NCBI RefSeq assembly: GCF_008711325.1
Contig: NZ_VXDB01000005.1
Span: 62,001 to 126,000, forward strand
Source: Roseibium sediminis
Lineage (GTDB): Bacteria > Pseudomonadota > Alphaproteobacteria > Rhizobiales > Stappiaceae
Direction: 5' to 3'
DNA: 64,000 nucleotides
A model generated the notes under the pieces. The model was given only the letters and a program-made list of their open reading frames with translations, was not told the origin of the DNA and ran no database searches. A program made the translations under genes and the position numbers. Position 1 is the first letter of the stretch, and every line of letters starts with the position of its first letter. Shown in pieces: positions 1-8,616 of this stretch.

Positions 1-52
1 CCTTTGGCAGGAACTGGTATACCCGGCGCGAACTGGACTTAAGGGAATTGCC

Positions 53-865
53 ATGGGTGAAATGCGGGTAGCAGTTGTTGGGGCCGGTGGCCGGATGGGC
101 AAGGCCTTGGCACAGGCGGTATCGTCAACTCCCGGCATGCGCCTTTCCGGAGGCGTCGAACGGAGCGGGTCGCCCGCTTTGGGGAGAGATCTTGGGGAAA
201 CGGCCGGTGTGGGGCATCTTGGTATTCCCATTACCGATGACCCGCTTACCGTCTTTGCCGCAACGGATGCGGTGCTCGATTTCACGGCGCCTCAGGCGAC
301 ACTCGAATTTGCCGAACTCGCGGCGCAGGCACGTATTGTCCATGTGATCGGGACGACGGGCTGGAGCACAGGGCAAGATGAACCGCTCAAGGCAGCTGCC
401 CGGCACGCTCGGATTGTAAAGTCGGGCAATATGAGCCTTGGCGTCAATCTGCTGGCGAGCCTCGTGAGGCGGGCCGCAGCTGCGCTCGATTCCGATTTCG
501 ATATCGAGGTTCTGGAAATGCACCACCGGCACAAGGTGGATGCGCCTTCTGGCACTGCACTTCTCCTCGGTCAGGCCGCGGCAGACGGTCGTGCGATCAG
601 CCTTGAGGAAAAGTCCGTGCGTGTGCGCGACGGGATCACCGGTGCGCGCGAGGAAGGCACAATCGGCTTTGCGACCTTGCGCGGTGGCAGCGTTATTGGC
701 GAACATTCAGTGATTTTTGCAGCGGAAGGCGAGCGGATCGAGCTGTCTCACAAGGCTGAAGACCGGTCGCTGTTTGCCAAGGGGGCGGTCAAGGCGGCCC
801 TTTGGGCCTTTGACAAGAAACCCGGACTTTACTCGATGGACCACGTTCTGGGGCTGTCGGACTAA
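53..865 (+). CDS. dapB: 4-hydroxy-tetrahydrodipicolinate reductase
   Basis: Reduces 4-hydroxy-tetrahydrodipicolinate with NAD(P)H in the diaminopimelate branch that feeds lysine and peptidoglycan synthesis; cytoplasmic. The 270-residue product has the family's usual length. It opens with a Rossmann glycine motif (GAGGRMG, residues 10-16) and carries the diagnostic catalytic block [15 protein letters not shown] in the middle, with the HHRH acid/base histidines and the substrate-binding Lys. The ATG at 53 follows AAGGGA (41-46) at good spacing; an in-frame ATG at 62 is a possible alternative. The 52 bases upstream are too short to identify the preceding gene. The gap to gpmA is 32 bases with no terminator, so the two are probably co-transcribed. 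Confidence 0.97.
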   Translation: MGEMRVAVVGAGGRMGKALAQAVSSTPGMRLSGGVERSGSPALGRDLGETAGVGHLGIPITDDPLTVFAATDAVLDFTAPQATLEFAELAAQARIVHVIGTTGWSTGQDEPLKAAARHARIVKSGNMSLGVNLLASLVRRAAAALDSDFDIEVLEMHHRHKVDAPSGTALLLGQAAADGRAISLEEKSVRVRDGITGAREEGTIGFATLRGGSVIGEHSVIFAAEGERIELSHKAEDRSLFAKGAVKAALWAFDKKPGLYSMDHVLGLSD

Positions 866-897
866 CTTCTTCTGTCCAATCAAGTGGAGAAAGACAT

Positions 898-1518
898 ATG
901 GATCGCCTGCTGGTGCTTGTGCGTCATGGTCAAAGTGAGTGGAACCTCAAGAACCTGTTCACCGGCTGGAAGGACCCCGGCCTGACCGAACAGGGCGTCT
1001 CGGAAGCAAAGAATGCAGGTGAACAGCTCAGGGATCTGAAGCTGCAGTTCGACATTGCCTTCACGTCGGACCTGAGCCGCGCCCAGAAGACCCTTGCCCT
1101 GATCCTTGAGGAAATTGGCCAGCAGGATCTGGAAACAGTTCGCAATCAGGCCCTGAACGAGCGGGATTACGGCGACCTGACCGGTATGAACAAGGATGAG
1201 GCTCGCGAGAAATTCGGCGAAGAGCAGGTTCATATCTGGCGCCGGTCGTTCGATGTTCCTCCTCCGGGCGGCGAAAGCCTGAAGATGACGGCTGAGCGTG
1301 TTCTGCCCTATTACCGCGATGAAATCCTGCCGAAGGTGCTTGGTGGAACCCGCACGATTGTGGCTGCGCACGGCAATTCCTTGCGCGCTTTGATCATGGA
1401 ACTGGAGGGCCTGACCCCGGAGCAGATCCTCAAGCGTGAACTGGGCACAGGCACGCCGATCATCTACCGTCTGGATGAAGAGGGTAAGGTCGTTAGCGTT
1501 CAGGACCTTGCGGCCTGA
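898..1518 (+). CDS. gpmA: 2,3-bisphosphoglycerate-dependent phosphoglycerate mutase
   Basis: Interconverts 3- and 2-phosphoglycerate in glycolysis and gluconeogenesis. The 206-residue product is the short form usual in alphaproteobacteria (the E. coli enzyme is about 250). The phosphohistidine motif [10 protein letters not shown] lies at residues 8-17, followed by the family stretch [13 protein letters not shown], and the second catalytic histidine is in [10 protein letters not shown]. The ATG follows GTGGAGAAAG (a good ribosome site). It lies directly after dapB, and a strong terminator lies 25 bases after the stop. Confidence 0.95.
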   Translation: MDRLLVLVRHGQSEWNLKNLFTGWKDPGLTEQGVSEAKNAGEQLRDLKLQFDIAFTSDLSRAQKTLALILEEIGQQDLETVRNQALNERDYGDLTGMNKDEAREKFGEEQVHIWRRSFDVPPPGGESLKMTAERVLPYYRDEILPKVLGGTRTIVAAHGNSLRALIMELEGLTPEQILKRELGTGTPIIYRLDEEGKVVSVQDLAA

Positions 1519-1537
1519 GGCTCCTTCTTGCTGACAT

Positions 1538-1570
1538 GAAAAAGGCGGCCAGTGGCCGCCTTTTTTGTTT
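1538..1570. terminator. Bidirectional intrinsic terminator between gpmA and the PfkB-type kinase
   Basis: A perfect 7-bp stem GGCGGCC/GGCCGCC (1544-1550 and 1554-1560) with a 3-base loop is preceded by an A run and followed by six T. Because both flanks are A/T tracts it can end transcription of gpmA (plus) and of the convergent kinase gene (minus). Confidence 0.9.
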
Positions 1571-1588
1571 GCCCGCTCCTGCAGCTGG

Positions 1589-2590
1589 TCAGACTTCGAA
1601 GCCTGCCTGCTCGGCAATGGTGCTCAGGCGCTTTTCAGGGCGCGCACCGACATGGCTGATGACGTTTGCCGCACACAAGCAACCAAGTTCGCAAGCGGCC
1701 TGATGATCATAGGACCGGGCCAGCCCGAAGAGGAAGCCAGCGGCAAACAAGTCACCGGCGCCGGTCAGATCGACGACGTTATCGACCTTTTCTGCCTTCA
1801 CCTTGATCTGTTCGTCGCGGGTGATCGCCATGGCGCCTTCGCTGCCAAGGGTCAAGGCGGTCAGCGCACCGCTTTCGCGGGCGGCAGAGATGGCCGTTTC
1901 GATATCGGCTGTCTCGTAGAGCGACTTCAGCTCATGCTCGTTGGCAAACACGAGGTCGACCGTGCCGTTGCGGATCATGTCGTGGAACTCGCTGCGATAG
2001 CGGTCGACACAGAAGGAATCCGACAGGGTGATGGCTACCTTGCGGCCGTTCTTGTGGGCAATGTGCGCAGCCGCCAGAAACGCCTTCTTGGCTTCTTCCG
2101 GGTCCCAGAGATAGCCTTCCATGTAAGTAACAGCAGAGGCCGCGACCACATCCGGGTCAACATCGGTCGGTCCGAATTTCGTGCAGGCGCCGAGATAGGT
2201 GTTCATGGTCCGCTCGCCATCCGGCGTGATCAGGATCATGGAGCGTGCTGTCGGAATGTCGTTGACCAGCGGCGGCGTGGCAAAATGAACGCCTGTTGCC
2301 GTCATGTCATGGGCGTAGGCATCGCCCAGCTCATCCTTGGCGACCTTGCCGAAATAGGCAGGTTTACCCCCAAGAGAGGCGATCCCTGCGGCGGTGTTCC
2401 CGGCACTGCCACCGGAGATGCGGACCGTCTGGCCCATCTTGTCATACAGGCGCAGCGCCTCGTCCGTGTCGATCAGGCGCATGGAGCCCTTTACGAGGCT
2501 CTCCTGAACCAGGAAGTCTTCTTCCACATGGGCAAAGACGTCACAAATGGCGTTGCCGATGCACAGTGCATCAAATTTCGTATCGGACAT
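1589..2590 (-). CDS. PfkB-family carbohydrate/adenosine kinase
   Basis: A 333-residue ribokinase/PfkB-fold sugar or nucleoside kinase; the overall sequence resembles the alphaproteobacterial proteins usually called adenosine kinase, which phosphorylate adenosine to AMP. Visible are the N-terminal GNAICDVF start of the fold, the glycine-rich GGSAGNTAAGIASLGG block typical of PfkB signature 1, and the C-terminal signature 2 DLTGAGDLFAAGFLFG with the catalytic Asp. Substrate cannot be read with certainty. The start at 2590 (MSDTKFDAL) fits the family; a longer reading frame upstream has no homology-like content. It is the last gene of a kdsB-pheA-kinase run, 19 bases after pheA. Confidence 0.85.
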   Translation of the reverse strand: MSDTKFDALCIGNAICDVFAHVEEDFLVQESLVKGSMRLIDTDEALRLYDKMGQTVRISGGSAGNTAAGIASLGGKPAYFGKVAKDELGDAYAHDMTATGVHFATPPLVNDIPTARSMILITPDGERTMNTYLGACTKFGPTDVDPDVVAASAVTYMEGYLWDPEEAKKAFLAAAHIAHKNGRKVAITLSDSFCVDRYRSEFHDMIRNGTVDLVFANEHELKSLYETADIETAISAARESGALTALTLGSEGAMAITRDEQIKVKAEKVDNVVDLTGAGDLFAAGFLFGLARSYDHQAACELGCLCAANVISHVGARPEKRLSTIAEQAGFEV

Positions 2591-2609
2591 GAAATCCTCT
2601 TTTTTGCTT

Positions 2610-3500
2610 TTATACCTGCGGAGACGGGCGAAGGGCCCGGTTTGCATCCGGCTCGCGAATTTTCTCCCGGAAGGGGTTGGCGCGGTATACACCGAGAATT
2701 TTCAGCTCGGCACAGAAAAATGCCAGTTCCTCAAGGGCGAGTGCCACGGAGGGATCTTCCGGGTGCCCCTCGACATCCGCATAGAACATGGACGCAAAGA
2801 ACTGTCCTTCAAGCTGGTAGGATTCCAGCTTGGTCATGTTGACGCCATTCGTCGCAAATCCGCCAAGCGCCTTGTAGAGCGCTGCAGGAACGTTGCGAAC
2901 GCGGAAAATGAAGGTGGTGATCGTGGACTGGCCACTATGGGCAGCTTCACGCCGTTCCGGTGAGAGGATCAGGAAGCGCGTCGTGTTATGTGCCGCATCT
3001 TCCACATCGCGCCGCAGGATATCGAGACCATAGGCTTCCGCCGCCATCTCCGGTGCAAGCGCTGCGGCGGTCATATCGCCGGCTTCCGCGATTTGACGGG
3101 CCGAGCCTGCCGTGTCGGCGCCAACGATTGGCCGAAGCCCAAGTTCGCGAATGATCTTGCGACACTGCCCGAGGGCCATGACATGGCTCTGGACTGTTTT
3201 CAGGTTCTCGATCTTCGCGCCGCGTGGAGCAACCAGCTGAAAGCGGATCGGCAGGAAGTATTCGCCAATGATATGCAGGCTGGATTGCGGCAGGAGATGG
3301 TGAATGTCGGCAACGCGTCCTGCGACCGAATTCTCGACCGGGATCATGCCGAGATCTGCGGCTCCGCTTTCAAGGGCAGCAAAACAATCCTCGAACGTGT
3401 GGCAGGGGACGGCTTCATAATCCGGATAGGCGTCCCGGCAAGCCATGTGCGAATTGGCGCCAAGCTCCCCTTGAAATACAATTTTCCTACGGTCAGTCAT
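2610..3500 (-). CDS. pheA: Prephenate dehydratase
   Basis: Converts prephenate to phenylpyruvate for phenylalanine synthesis. It is a monofunctional dehydratase (296 residues) with no chorismate mutase domain. The catalytic domain begins with VFQGELGANSH and includes the conserved Thr-Arg-Phe motif (NTTRFLIL), essential for catalysis in this family. A C-terminal ACT domain carries ESYQLEG, a variant of the ESRP phenylalanine-binding motif, which suggests feedback inhibition by phenylalanine. It lies 26 bases after kdsB and 19 bases before the kinase, all on the minus strand, so they form a likely operon. Confidence 0.95.
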   Translation of the reverse strand: MTDRRKIVFQGELGANSHMACRDAYPDYEAVPCHTFEDCFAALESGAADLGMIPVENSVAGRVADIHHLLPQSSLHIIGEYFLPIRFQLVAPRGAKIENLKTVQSHVMALGQCRKIIRELGLRPIVGADTAGSARQIAEAGDMTAAALAPEMAAEAYGLDILRRDVEDAAHNTTRFLILSPERREAAHSGQSTITTFIFRVRNVPAALYKALGGFATNGVNMTKLESYQLEGQFFASMFYADVEGHPEDPSVALALEELAFFCAELKILGVYRANPFREKIREPDANRALRPSPQV

Positions 3501-3526
3501 TGAGATGTCTCTCGTTCGAGTATCAG

Positions 3527-4255
3527 TTACTTGATTGCGGCGCGTGCCCGTTCCAGATCTTCCGGCGTGTTCACGTCCATCGGTGCGCTGTCGATGATGG
3601 AAACATCAATCCGCATGCCAGCTTCCAGCGCACGCAATTGCTCCAGCTTCTCCCGCTGCTCGAGGGGAGAAGGGGGCAACTTGACGAAGTTTTCAAGTGC
3701 AGATCGGCGATAAGCGTAGACACCGATGTGTTGGTAGAGCGGGCCGTCGCCTGTCGGGGCCGTCGCGCGGGTGAAATAGAGCGCACGGTGTGTGCCATTC
3801 CCCGTTGGTGTGGTGACGGCCTTCACGAAGCTCGGGTCGTCACGGAATTGAGGATTGCGGATTTCCGTCATGATGGTTCCGATGGATACCTCGGGCGTCT
3901 CCAGTGGTTTCAGCGCCGCGTGGACGGCCTCTGGCTCAATCAGCGGGACATCCCCTTGCAGATTCAAGATGACAGAGTGGGCCTTGTCGGGATCGACCAG
4001 CCCTGCCGCCTCGTGGATGCGGTCCGAGCCGGACTGATGATCAGTGCGTGTCAGAACGGCTTCTCCGCCATGGTCGCGGACCGCATCCGCGATCATTTGA
4101 TGGTCGCATGCAACCACCACGCGACCTATGTCGGCGTTCTGAGCCTGTTCCAGAACGCGGACAATCATCGGTTTTCCACCGATATCGGCCAGAGGTTTCC
4201 TCGGGAGTCTTGTCGCCTCCAGTCGGGAAGGGATGATCACCAGCACTGATTTCAC
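3527..4255 (-). CDS. kdsB: 3-deoxy-manno-octulosonate cytidylyltransferase
   Basis: Activates KDO to CMP-KDO with CTP for lipopolysaccharide core synthesis, pointing to a Gram-negative outer membrane. The 242-residue product starts VKSVLVIIPSRLEATRLPRKPL, the nucleotide-binding N-terminus of the family, and contains LNLQGDVPLIEP, YQHIGVYAYRR and the C-terminal LEQREKLEQLRALEAG. The start is taken as GTG at 4255 because homology begins there and an AAGGA lies about 11 bases upstream. The frame stays open to 4429 but that extension is unlike the family. First gene of the kdsB-pheA-kinase run. Confidence 0.93.
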   Translation of the reverse strand: MKSVLVIIPSRLEATRLPRKPLADIGGKPMIVRVLEQAQNADIGRVVVACDHQMIADAVRDHGGEAVLTRTDHQSGSDRIHEAAGLVDPDKAHSVILNLQGDVPLIEPEAVHAALKPLETPEVSIGTIMTEIRNPQFRDDPSFVKAVTTPTGNGTHRALYFTRATAPTGDGPLYQHIGVYAYRRSALENFVKLPPSPLEQREKLEQLRALEAGMRIDVSIIDSAPMDVNTPEDLERARAAIK

Positions 4256-4461
4256 GGTTTTTCCGGTCCTTTTTGCACGCGAAAAGAGCCCGAAATGCGG
4301 GCCGCGTCCTAATGTCGTATGGAACTGTCTTTTAAACCTATGGACAGCAAGGTCAAAAAATTTGTAGTTTCCGGCCAAATTGGAACACACACTGGGTTCG
4401 CAACCTCGGTTGCGGGCCTTGACGCGCATATGCTCAAGCCGGAGAGAGGAGCCGGAAAAAT

Positions 4462-5010
4462 ATGGACTCGTTCACGTTGAACAAGATCGCTGGTGCGGTT
4501 TTGCTGGTTCTTGTTATGACGATGGGTATCGGTATTGTCTCCGATGTCATCTTCCATCCATCCCATCCTGAACAGCCGGGCTACATCATTGAAGTCGCGG
4601 AAGCCAGTGAAGGCACAGACGCGGCCGACGAACCGCAGGTCGAGCCGATTGCCTCTCGTCTTGCCTCCGCCTCCGCAGCTGATGGCGAAAAGGTCGCAAA
4701 GAAATGTGCCGCCTGTCATTCCTTCGACCCGAGCGGTGCCGACAAGGTTGGCCCGGGTCTCTATGACATCGTCGGTCGCAAGCCGGGCGGCCACGCCGGC
4801 TTCGGCTACTCCTCCGCCATGGCCGCCTATGGCGAAGCCAACCCGGAGTGGACCTACGAAAACCTCGACAACTTCCTGGCAGCTCCGAAGAAGTACATGA
4901 GCGGTACGTCCATGGGCTTTGCAGGTCTGCGCAAGCCGGACGAGCGGGCAAACATGATCGCTTACCTGCGTGAACTGTCTGCCAGCCCGAAGCCGCTGCC
5001 AGCGCAGTAA
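4462..5010 (+). CDS. Membrane-anchored class I cytochrome c (CycM-like)
   Basis: A 182-residue monohaem cytochrome c held to the membrane by an uncleaved N-terminal helix (residues about 8-27, GAVLLVLVMTMGIGIVSDVI) and facing the periplasm. After an acidic linker the haem site KKCAACHSF follows, then KVGPGLYDIVGRKPG and the distal YMSGTSMGFAGLRKP region, which supplies the axial methionine. This arrangement matches CycM/cytochrome c552-type electron carriers between the bc1 complex and terminal oxidase in alphaproteobacteria; that role is inferred from the family. It is divergent from kdsB (207 bases between starts) and followed by a terminator. Confidence 0.9.
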   Translation: MDSFTLNKIAGAVLLVLVMTMGIGIVSDVIFHPSHPEQPGYIIEVAEASEGTDAADEPQVEPIASRLASASAADGEKVAKKCAACHSFDPSGADKVGPGLYDIVGRKPGGHAGFGYSSAMAAYGEANPEWTYENLDNFLAAPKKYMSGTSMGFAGLRKPDERANMIAYLRELSASPKPLPAQ

Positions 5011-5049
5011 GGCAAATCCCATAGGCAGAAATGCCGTAGGAAATTCAAG

Positions 5050-5085
5050 GCGCTGGGGCATATGCCTCAGCGCTTTTTCTTTTTT
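5050..5085 (+). terminator. Intrinsic terminator after the cytochrome c gene
   Basis: Stem GCGCTGGGGCAT / ATGCCTCAGCGC (5050-5061 and 5062-5073, one mismatch) is followed by a T-rich run to 5085. Confidence 0.85.
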
Positions 5086-5164
5086 CCGACTCTGATTGTT
5101 GCTAGTGAGTACAATTTTAACAAACTGGACCTAGGGCTGGAACGATAAGAGCCGAGGTATAGTA

Positions 5165-6616
5165 ATGTTGTCCGCCTTGACCTATCTGCCGCCGCGCCTG
5201 CGATCTCTGTCGATCAGCAACGCACAATTCTATGCTGCGGGTGTTGCCTCCATCCTTTTTGTTCTGGGAACCGCTGTCATAGCTCATGTGAGTGATCTGG
5301 TGCGCGATGTTACCGCGGCCCGGCACAAACAGCAGGCAGTTGCCAGCTTGACAGAGGCACACGCCAGGCTGGAAGGGCTCATCGGCGAGGCTGTCGCAAC
5401 CGGGCGCGGGGTTCGTTCTCACGTGATCGCCTATCCTGAAACCTATCTCGATCAGGACCGCTTCACATCAATCGTCACGGATCTGGTACACGGCAATCCG
5501 CTCATCAAGCAGGTCGGTATTGCACCCAACAACATCGTGTCTGCGGTCTATCCGTTTGAGGCAAGCTACAAGTCCATCGGAATGAACTATCGTCTGGCGG
5601 GCGATCAGTGGTCCTCCGTACGTGAGGCCATGATCCGGCGGAGCGAAGTGGTGTCCGGGCCACATGAAACCGGGCAAGGCGGGCATGTTGTCATGGCCCG
5701 TGTCCCGATCTTCCAGCCAACGCAGCCCAACCAGCCTCTTGTCGAGCAACGCTACTGGGGAATGGTGACGGTCGTGCTGGACGAGGCGAGCCTGGTCAGC
5801 GCTGCAAAGTTGTCAGATCGCAATGGCGAATATCGGATGGCCATCGTAGCCCAGCGAACGGAAGCCAACCGGCCGAGTTTTATCTTGGGAGATGAAACCA
5901 TTTTGCTGGATCAGGCTGTGTCGCTGCCCATGGATATTTTCGACACATTGCACTGGCGGCTTGTGGCAGCACCGATCAATGGCTGGAGAACCGAAGGCGG
6001 TGAGGTGTGGCTGACATTGATCGTCGGGTCGGCGCTGACGCTGGTTTTTTCGATGATGTCGTTTTTCCTTGTGCAGGAAATCCTGAAGACCCGCACCATG
6101 GCGCTCCATGATCCCATGACCGGCCTTGCCAATCGTCGTCTTCTGGAGGACCGCATGTCCCAATTGGTGACCATGTACGATCGTCATGGAACCGGGTTCG
6201 ACATTTTCTATCTCGATCTAAACGACTTCAAGCCGATCAATGACACCTATGGACATGCAGTGGGTGACCAGCTTCTGATCGAGGTTGGAGAGAGATTGAA
6301 GGGTCAGACGCGCGAAATGGATACGGTTGCCCGTGTTGGTGGAGACGAATTCATCGTTCTGGCGCCAGGGGGCATGTCGTTCGAGCATCGCATGGCATTT
6401 GTCGAACGTCTGGCTGCGCGCACCAACTCACCCTTCAAGAGCGGAGCCGTTGAATTCGGCGTGCGTGTCAGCATTGGCAGCGCGAATTTTCCGGGGGATG
6501 CGGCCAGCGTGGAAGACCTGCTCCGGGTGGCTGATGCCCGCATGTACTCGCACAAGGCAAAAGGCCGTCGGTCAACGGCTACGGCAATCAGTCAGTCGCT
6601 TGTTCAAACAGGTTAA
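5165..6616 (+). CDS. CHASE-type sensor diguanylate cyclase (GGDEF)
   Basis: Makes the second messenger c-di-GMP from two GTP, with an external sensing part. The 483-residue protein has a first membrane helix near residues 22-45, a periplasmic domain (about 50-270) that looks like a CHASE domain (the block QVGIAPNNIVSAVYP is typical), a second helix near 280-303, then a GGDEF domain. The active-site motif is an intact GGDEF (residues 392-396), and RxxD (R383-D386) five residues upstream is the allosteric I-site for product inhibition. There is no EAL domain. The ATG follows GAGG at 5154. It stands alone, and the ligand cannot be told. Confidence 0.93.
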   Translation: MLSALTYLPPRLRSLSISNAQFYAAGVASILFVLGTAVIAHVSDLVRDVTAARHKQQAVASLTEAHARLEGLIGEAVATGRGVRSHVIAYPETYLDQDRFTSIVTDLVHGNPLIKQVGIAPNNIVSAVYPFEASYKSIGMNYRLAGDQWSSVREAMIRRSEVVSGPHETGQGGHVVMARVPIFQPTQPNQPLVEQRYWGMVTVVLDEASLVSAAKLSDRNGEYRMAIVAQRTEANRPSFILGDETILLDQAVSLPMDIFDTLHWRLVAAPINGWRTEGGEVWLTLIVGSALTLVFSMMSFFLVQEILKTRTMALHDPMTGLANRRLLEDRMSQLVTMYDRHGTGFDIFYLDLNDFKPINDTYGHAVGDQLLIEVGERLKGQTREMDTVARVGGDEFIVLAPGGMSFEHRMAFVERLAARTNSPFKSGAVEFGVRVSIGSANFPGDAASVEDLLRVADARMYSHKAKGRRSTATAISQSLVQTG

Positions 6617-6739
6617 AAATCTGTCATTTTCCGTCTGGAAGGGTGACGTTTCGTTTCGAGGGCCGTAGAGTCTGCGCAGGGTGTGCAGACAGCGATTCCG
6701 CAGCTGCAGCCGATGCGGCTTTGAGACGGAGGTCCTTGA
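6617..6739 (+). promoter_or_regulatory. Leader region of the yej operon
   Basis: Short gap before the transporter operon. It contains an inverted repeat GTCTGC/GCAGAC (about 6669-6690, 7-9 base loop) and ends with a strong ribosome site CGGAGG (6727-6732), seven bases before the yejA1 ATG. No promoter could be placed with confidence. Confidence 0.4.
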
Positions 6740-8608
6740 ATGACGGGATGGCTTTGGGTGCGCAGGTCCGGGAAGACACTTGTTGCTTCGGCGGCTCTTG
6801 CGATCGCTCTCCACGGCAATGCGCTGGCGGATCATCCCGGATGGCATCATGCCACGGCTCTCAACGGCACTCCGAAATACGCCGCCGACGTCGCCCATTT
6901 CGATTATGTCAATCCGGATGCCCCCAAGGGTGGCACGGTACGTCTGTCCAGCACCGGCGGTTTTGACAGCTTCAATATCGTCTTGCCCAAGGGCAATCTC
7001 GCGCCAGGCCTTGGTCTGATCTACGACACGTTGATGGAACAGGCGCTGGATCAGGCGGACATCAGCGGCCAGTATGGTGTCATCGCCAAGGAGACGCGAT
7101 ATCCGGAGGACTATGCCTGGGTCGAGTTTCGCCTGAACGAGAACGCCCGCTGGCATGACGGGCAGCCGATCAGCGCAGAAGATGTCGTCTGGTCCTTCCA
7201 GACGATCACCGAGCTCGATCCGCGCCAGAAATTCTATTACCAGAATGTGGTCAAGGCCGAGGATATGGGCGGGAATATCGTCCGTTTCACCTTTGACACG
7301 ACCGGCAACCGCGAGCTCCCGCATATCATGGGGCAGCTTCTGGTGTTGCCGAAGCACTGGTGGAACGGGAAGGATGCGAGCGGCAACCCGCGTGATGTAT
7401 CCAGAGGAGCCCTTGAACCGCCTCTTGGCTCCGGGCCCTACCGTATCAAGGATTTCGCAGCCAACCGGCAGGTGACCTATGAGCGGGTAGCTGACTATTG
7501 GGCTGCTGAACTTCCCATCCGGGTGGGCACCAACAATTTTGACGTCATCCGATACGATTCCTATCGGGATACCGATGTCCAGCTGGAAGCCTTCAAGGGA
7601 GACCAGTTTGACTGGCGCTTGGAAAATGTCGCGAAGAACTGGGCAACGGCCTATGACATTCCTGCGGTCAAGGACGGCCGCATTGTTCTGGAAACCTTCC
7701 CGGACAAGTCCAGCGGTATCATGCAGGCATTCGTGCCAAACCTGCGCCGCGACAAGTTCAAGGATGAAAGAGTGCGCCAGGCGCTCAACCTTGCATTTGA
7801 CTTTGAAAGCCTGAACAGAACCGCCTTCTATGATCAGTACAAACGGCTGACCTCTTTTTTCGCCGGAACCGAACTGGCGTCGCGTGATCTGCCCAGTGGG
7901 CGGGAACTTGAAATTCTGGAAAGCGTCCGTGACCTTGTGCCAGCGGAAGTCTTTACCGAACCGTACAAGAATCCGGTCGGCGGGGATCCGCAGGCCATGC
8001 GCGGCAATCTCAAGGCGGCGTTGGAGCTGTTCAAACAGGCCGGATACAAGTTTGAAAACCGGAAGCTTGTAAACGCGGCCGGCGAACCGTTTACCATCGA
8101 GTTCATTGCCCAAAGCCCGACCGCCGAACGCTATGTGCTGCCTTTTGCAAACAATCTGCGCCTGATCGGCATCGATCTTCAGTTGCGGATGCTGGATACC
8201 CCTCAATATATCAACCGCATCCAAAGTCGGGATTTCGACATGGCGACTTTGCTGTGGGGACAGTCCCTTTCACCGGGCAACGAGCAGCGGGATTATTGGG
8301 GCAGTGAAGCGGCGGATCGGGATCAGTCGAGGAACTATGCGGGCATCAAGGATGCCGGCGTTGACGCCCTCATCGACAAGGTGATTTTCGCAAAGGATCG
8401 CGATGAGCTTGTAGCGGCAACGCGGGCGCTCGACCGCGTGTTACTGTCCAACAATTATGTGATCCCGCAATGGTATGTGGATTTTGACCGAACCGCACGC
8501 TGGAACCGGTTCGGCCATCCCGCGAAAATGCCGGAATTCTCGATCGGGTTCCCGACCATCTGGTGGTACGACGAAGCCCTTGCAGCAAAAACCGACGCCA
8601 AGAAGTGA
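6740..8608 (+). CDS. Periplasmic peptide-binding protein, first YejA paralogue
   Basis: Family 5 extracellular solute-binding protein (622 residues) that would capture oligopeptides in the periplasm for the Yej ABC importer encoded just downstream. A Sec-type signal peptide runs to about residue 31 (hydrophobic core VASAALAIALH, cleavage after NALA). The mature protein has the family order, including YAWVEFRLNENARWHDGQPI, SGPYRIKDF and the C-terminal IPQWYVDFDRTARWNRFG typical of YejA rather than of DppA/OppA. The next gene is a paralogue of similar length whose start is only 8 bases after this stop. In Sinorhizobium and Brucella YejABEF imports host or microcin-type peptides; the substrate here is unknown. 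Confidence 0.93.
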   Translation: MTGWLWVRRSGKTLVASAALAIALHGNALADHPGWHHATALNGTPKYAADVAHFDYVNPDAPKGGTVRLSSTGGFDSFNIVLPKGNLAPGLGLIYDTLMEQALDQADISGQYGVIAKETRYPEDYAWVEFRLNENARWHDGQPISAEDVVWSFQTITELDPRQKFYYQNVVKAEDMGGNIVRFTFDTTGNRELPHIMGQLLVLPKHWWNGKDASGNPRDVSRGALEPPLGSGPYRIKDFAANRQVTYERVADYWAAELPIRVGTNNFDVIRYDSYRDTDVQLEAFKGDQFDWRLENVAKNWATAYDIPAVKDGRIVLETFPDKSSGIMQAFVPNLRRDKFKDERVRQALNLAFDFESLNRTAFYDQYKRLTSFFAGTELASRDLPSGRELEILESVRDLVPAEVFTEPYKNPVGGDPQAMRGNLKAALELFKQAGYKFENRKLVNAAGEPFTIEFIAQSPTAERYVLPFANNLRLIGIDLQLRMLDTPQYINRIQSRDFDMATLLWGQSLSPGNEQRDYWGSEAADRDQSRNYAGIKDAGVDALIDKVIFAKDRDELVAATRALDRVLLSNNYVIPQWYVDFDRTARWNRFGHPAKMPEFSIGFPTIWWYDEALAAKTDAKK

Positions 8609-8616
8609 GGCAGCCT

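Noticed and set aside
1..52. End of a gene upstream of dapB
   Set aside because: One frame closes with TAA at 40-42, but a dozen codons are too few to identify a protein.
1565..2842. Plus-strand open frame of about 425 codons opposite the PfkB kinase and the end of pheA
   Set aside because: Overlaps two clear minus-strand genes and begins inside a terminator.
6572..8224. Minus-strand open frame (about 550 codons) opposite yejA1
   Set aside because: Mirror of the binding-protein gene, no ribosome site or family features.
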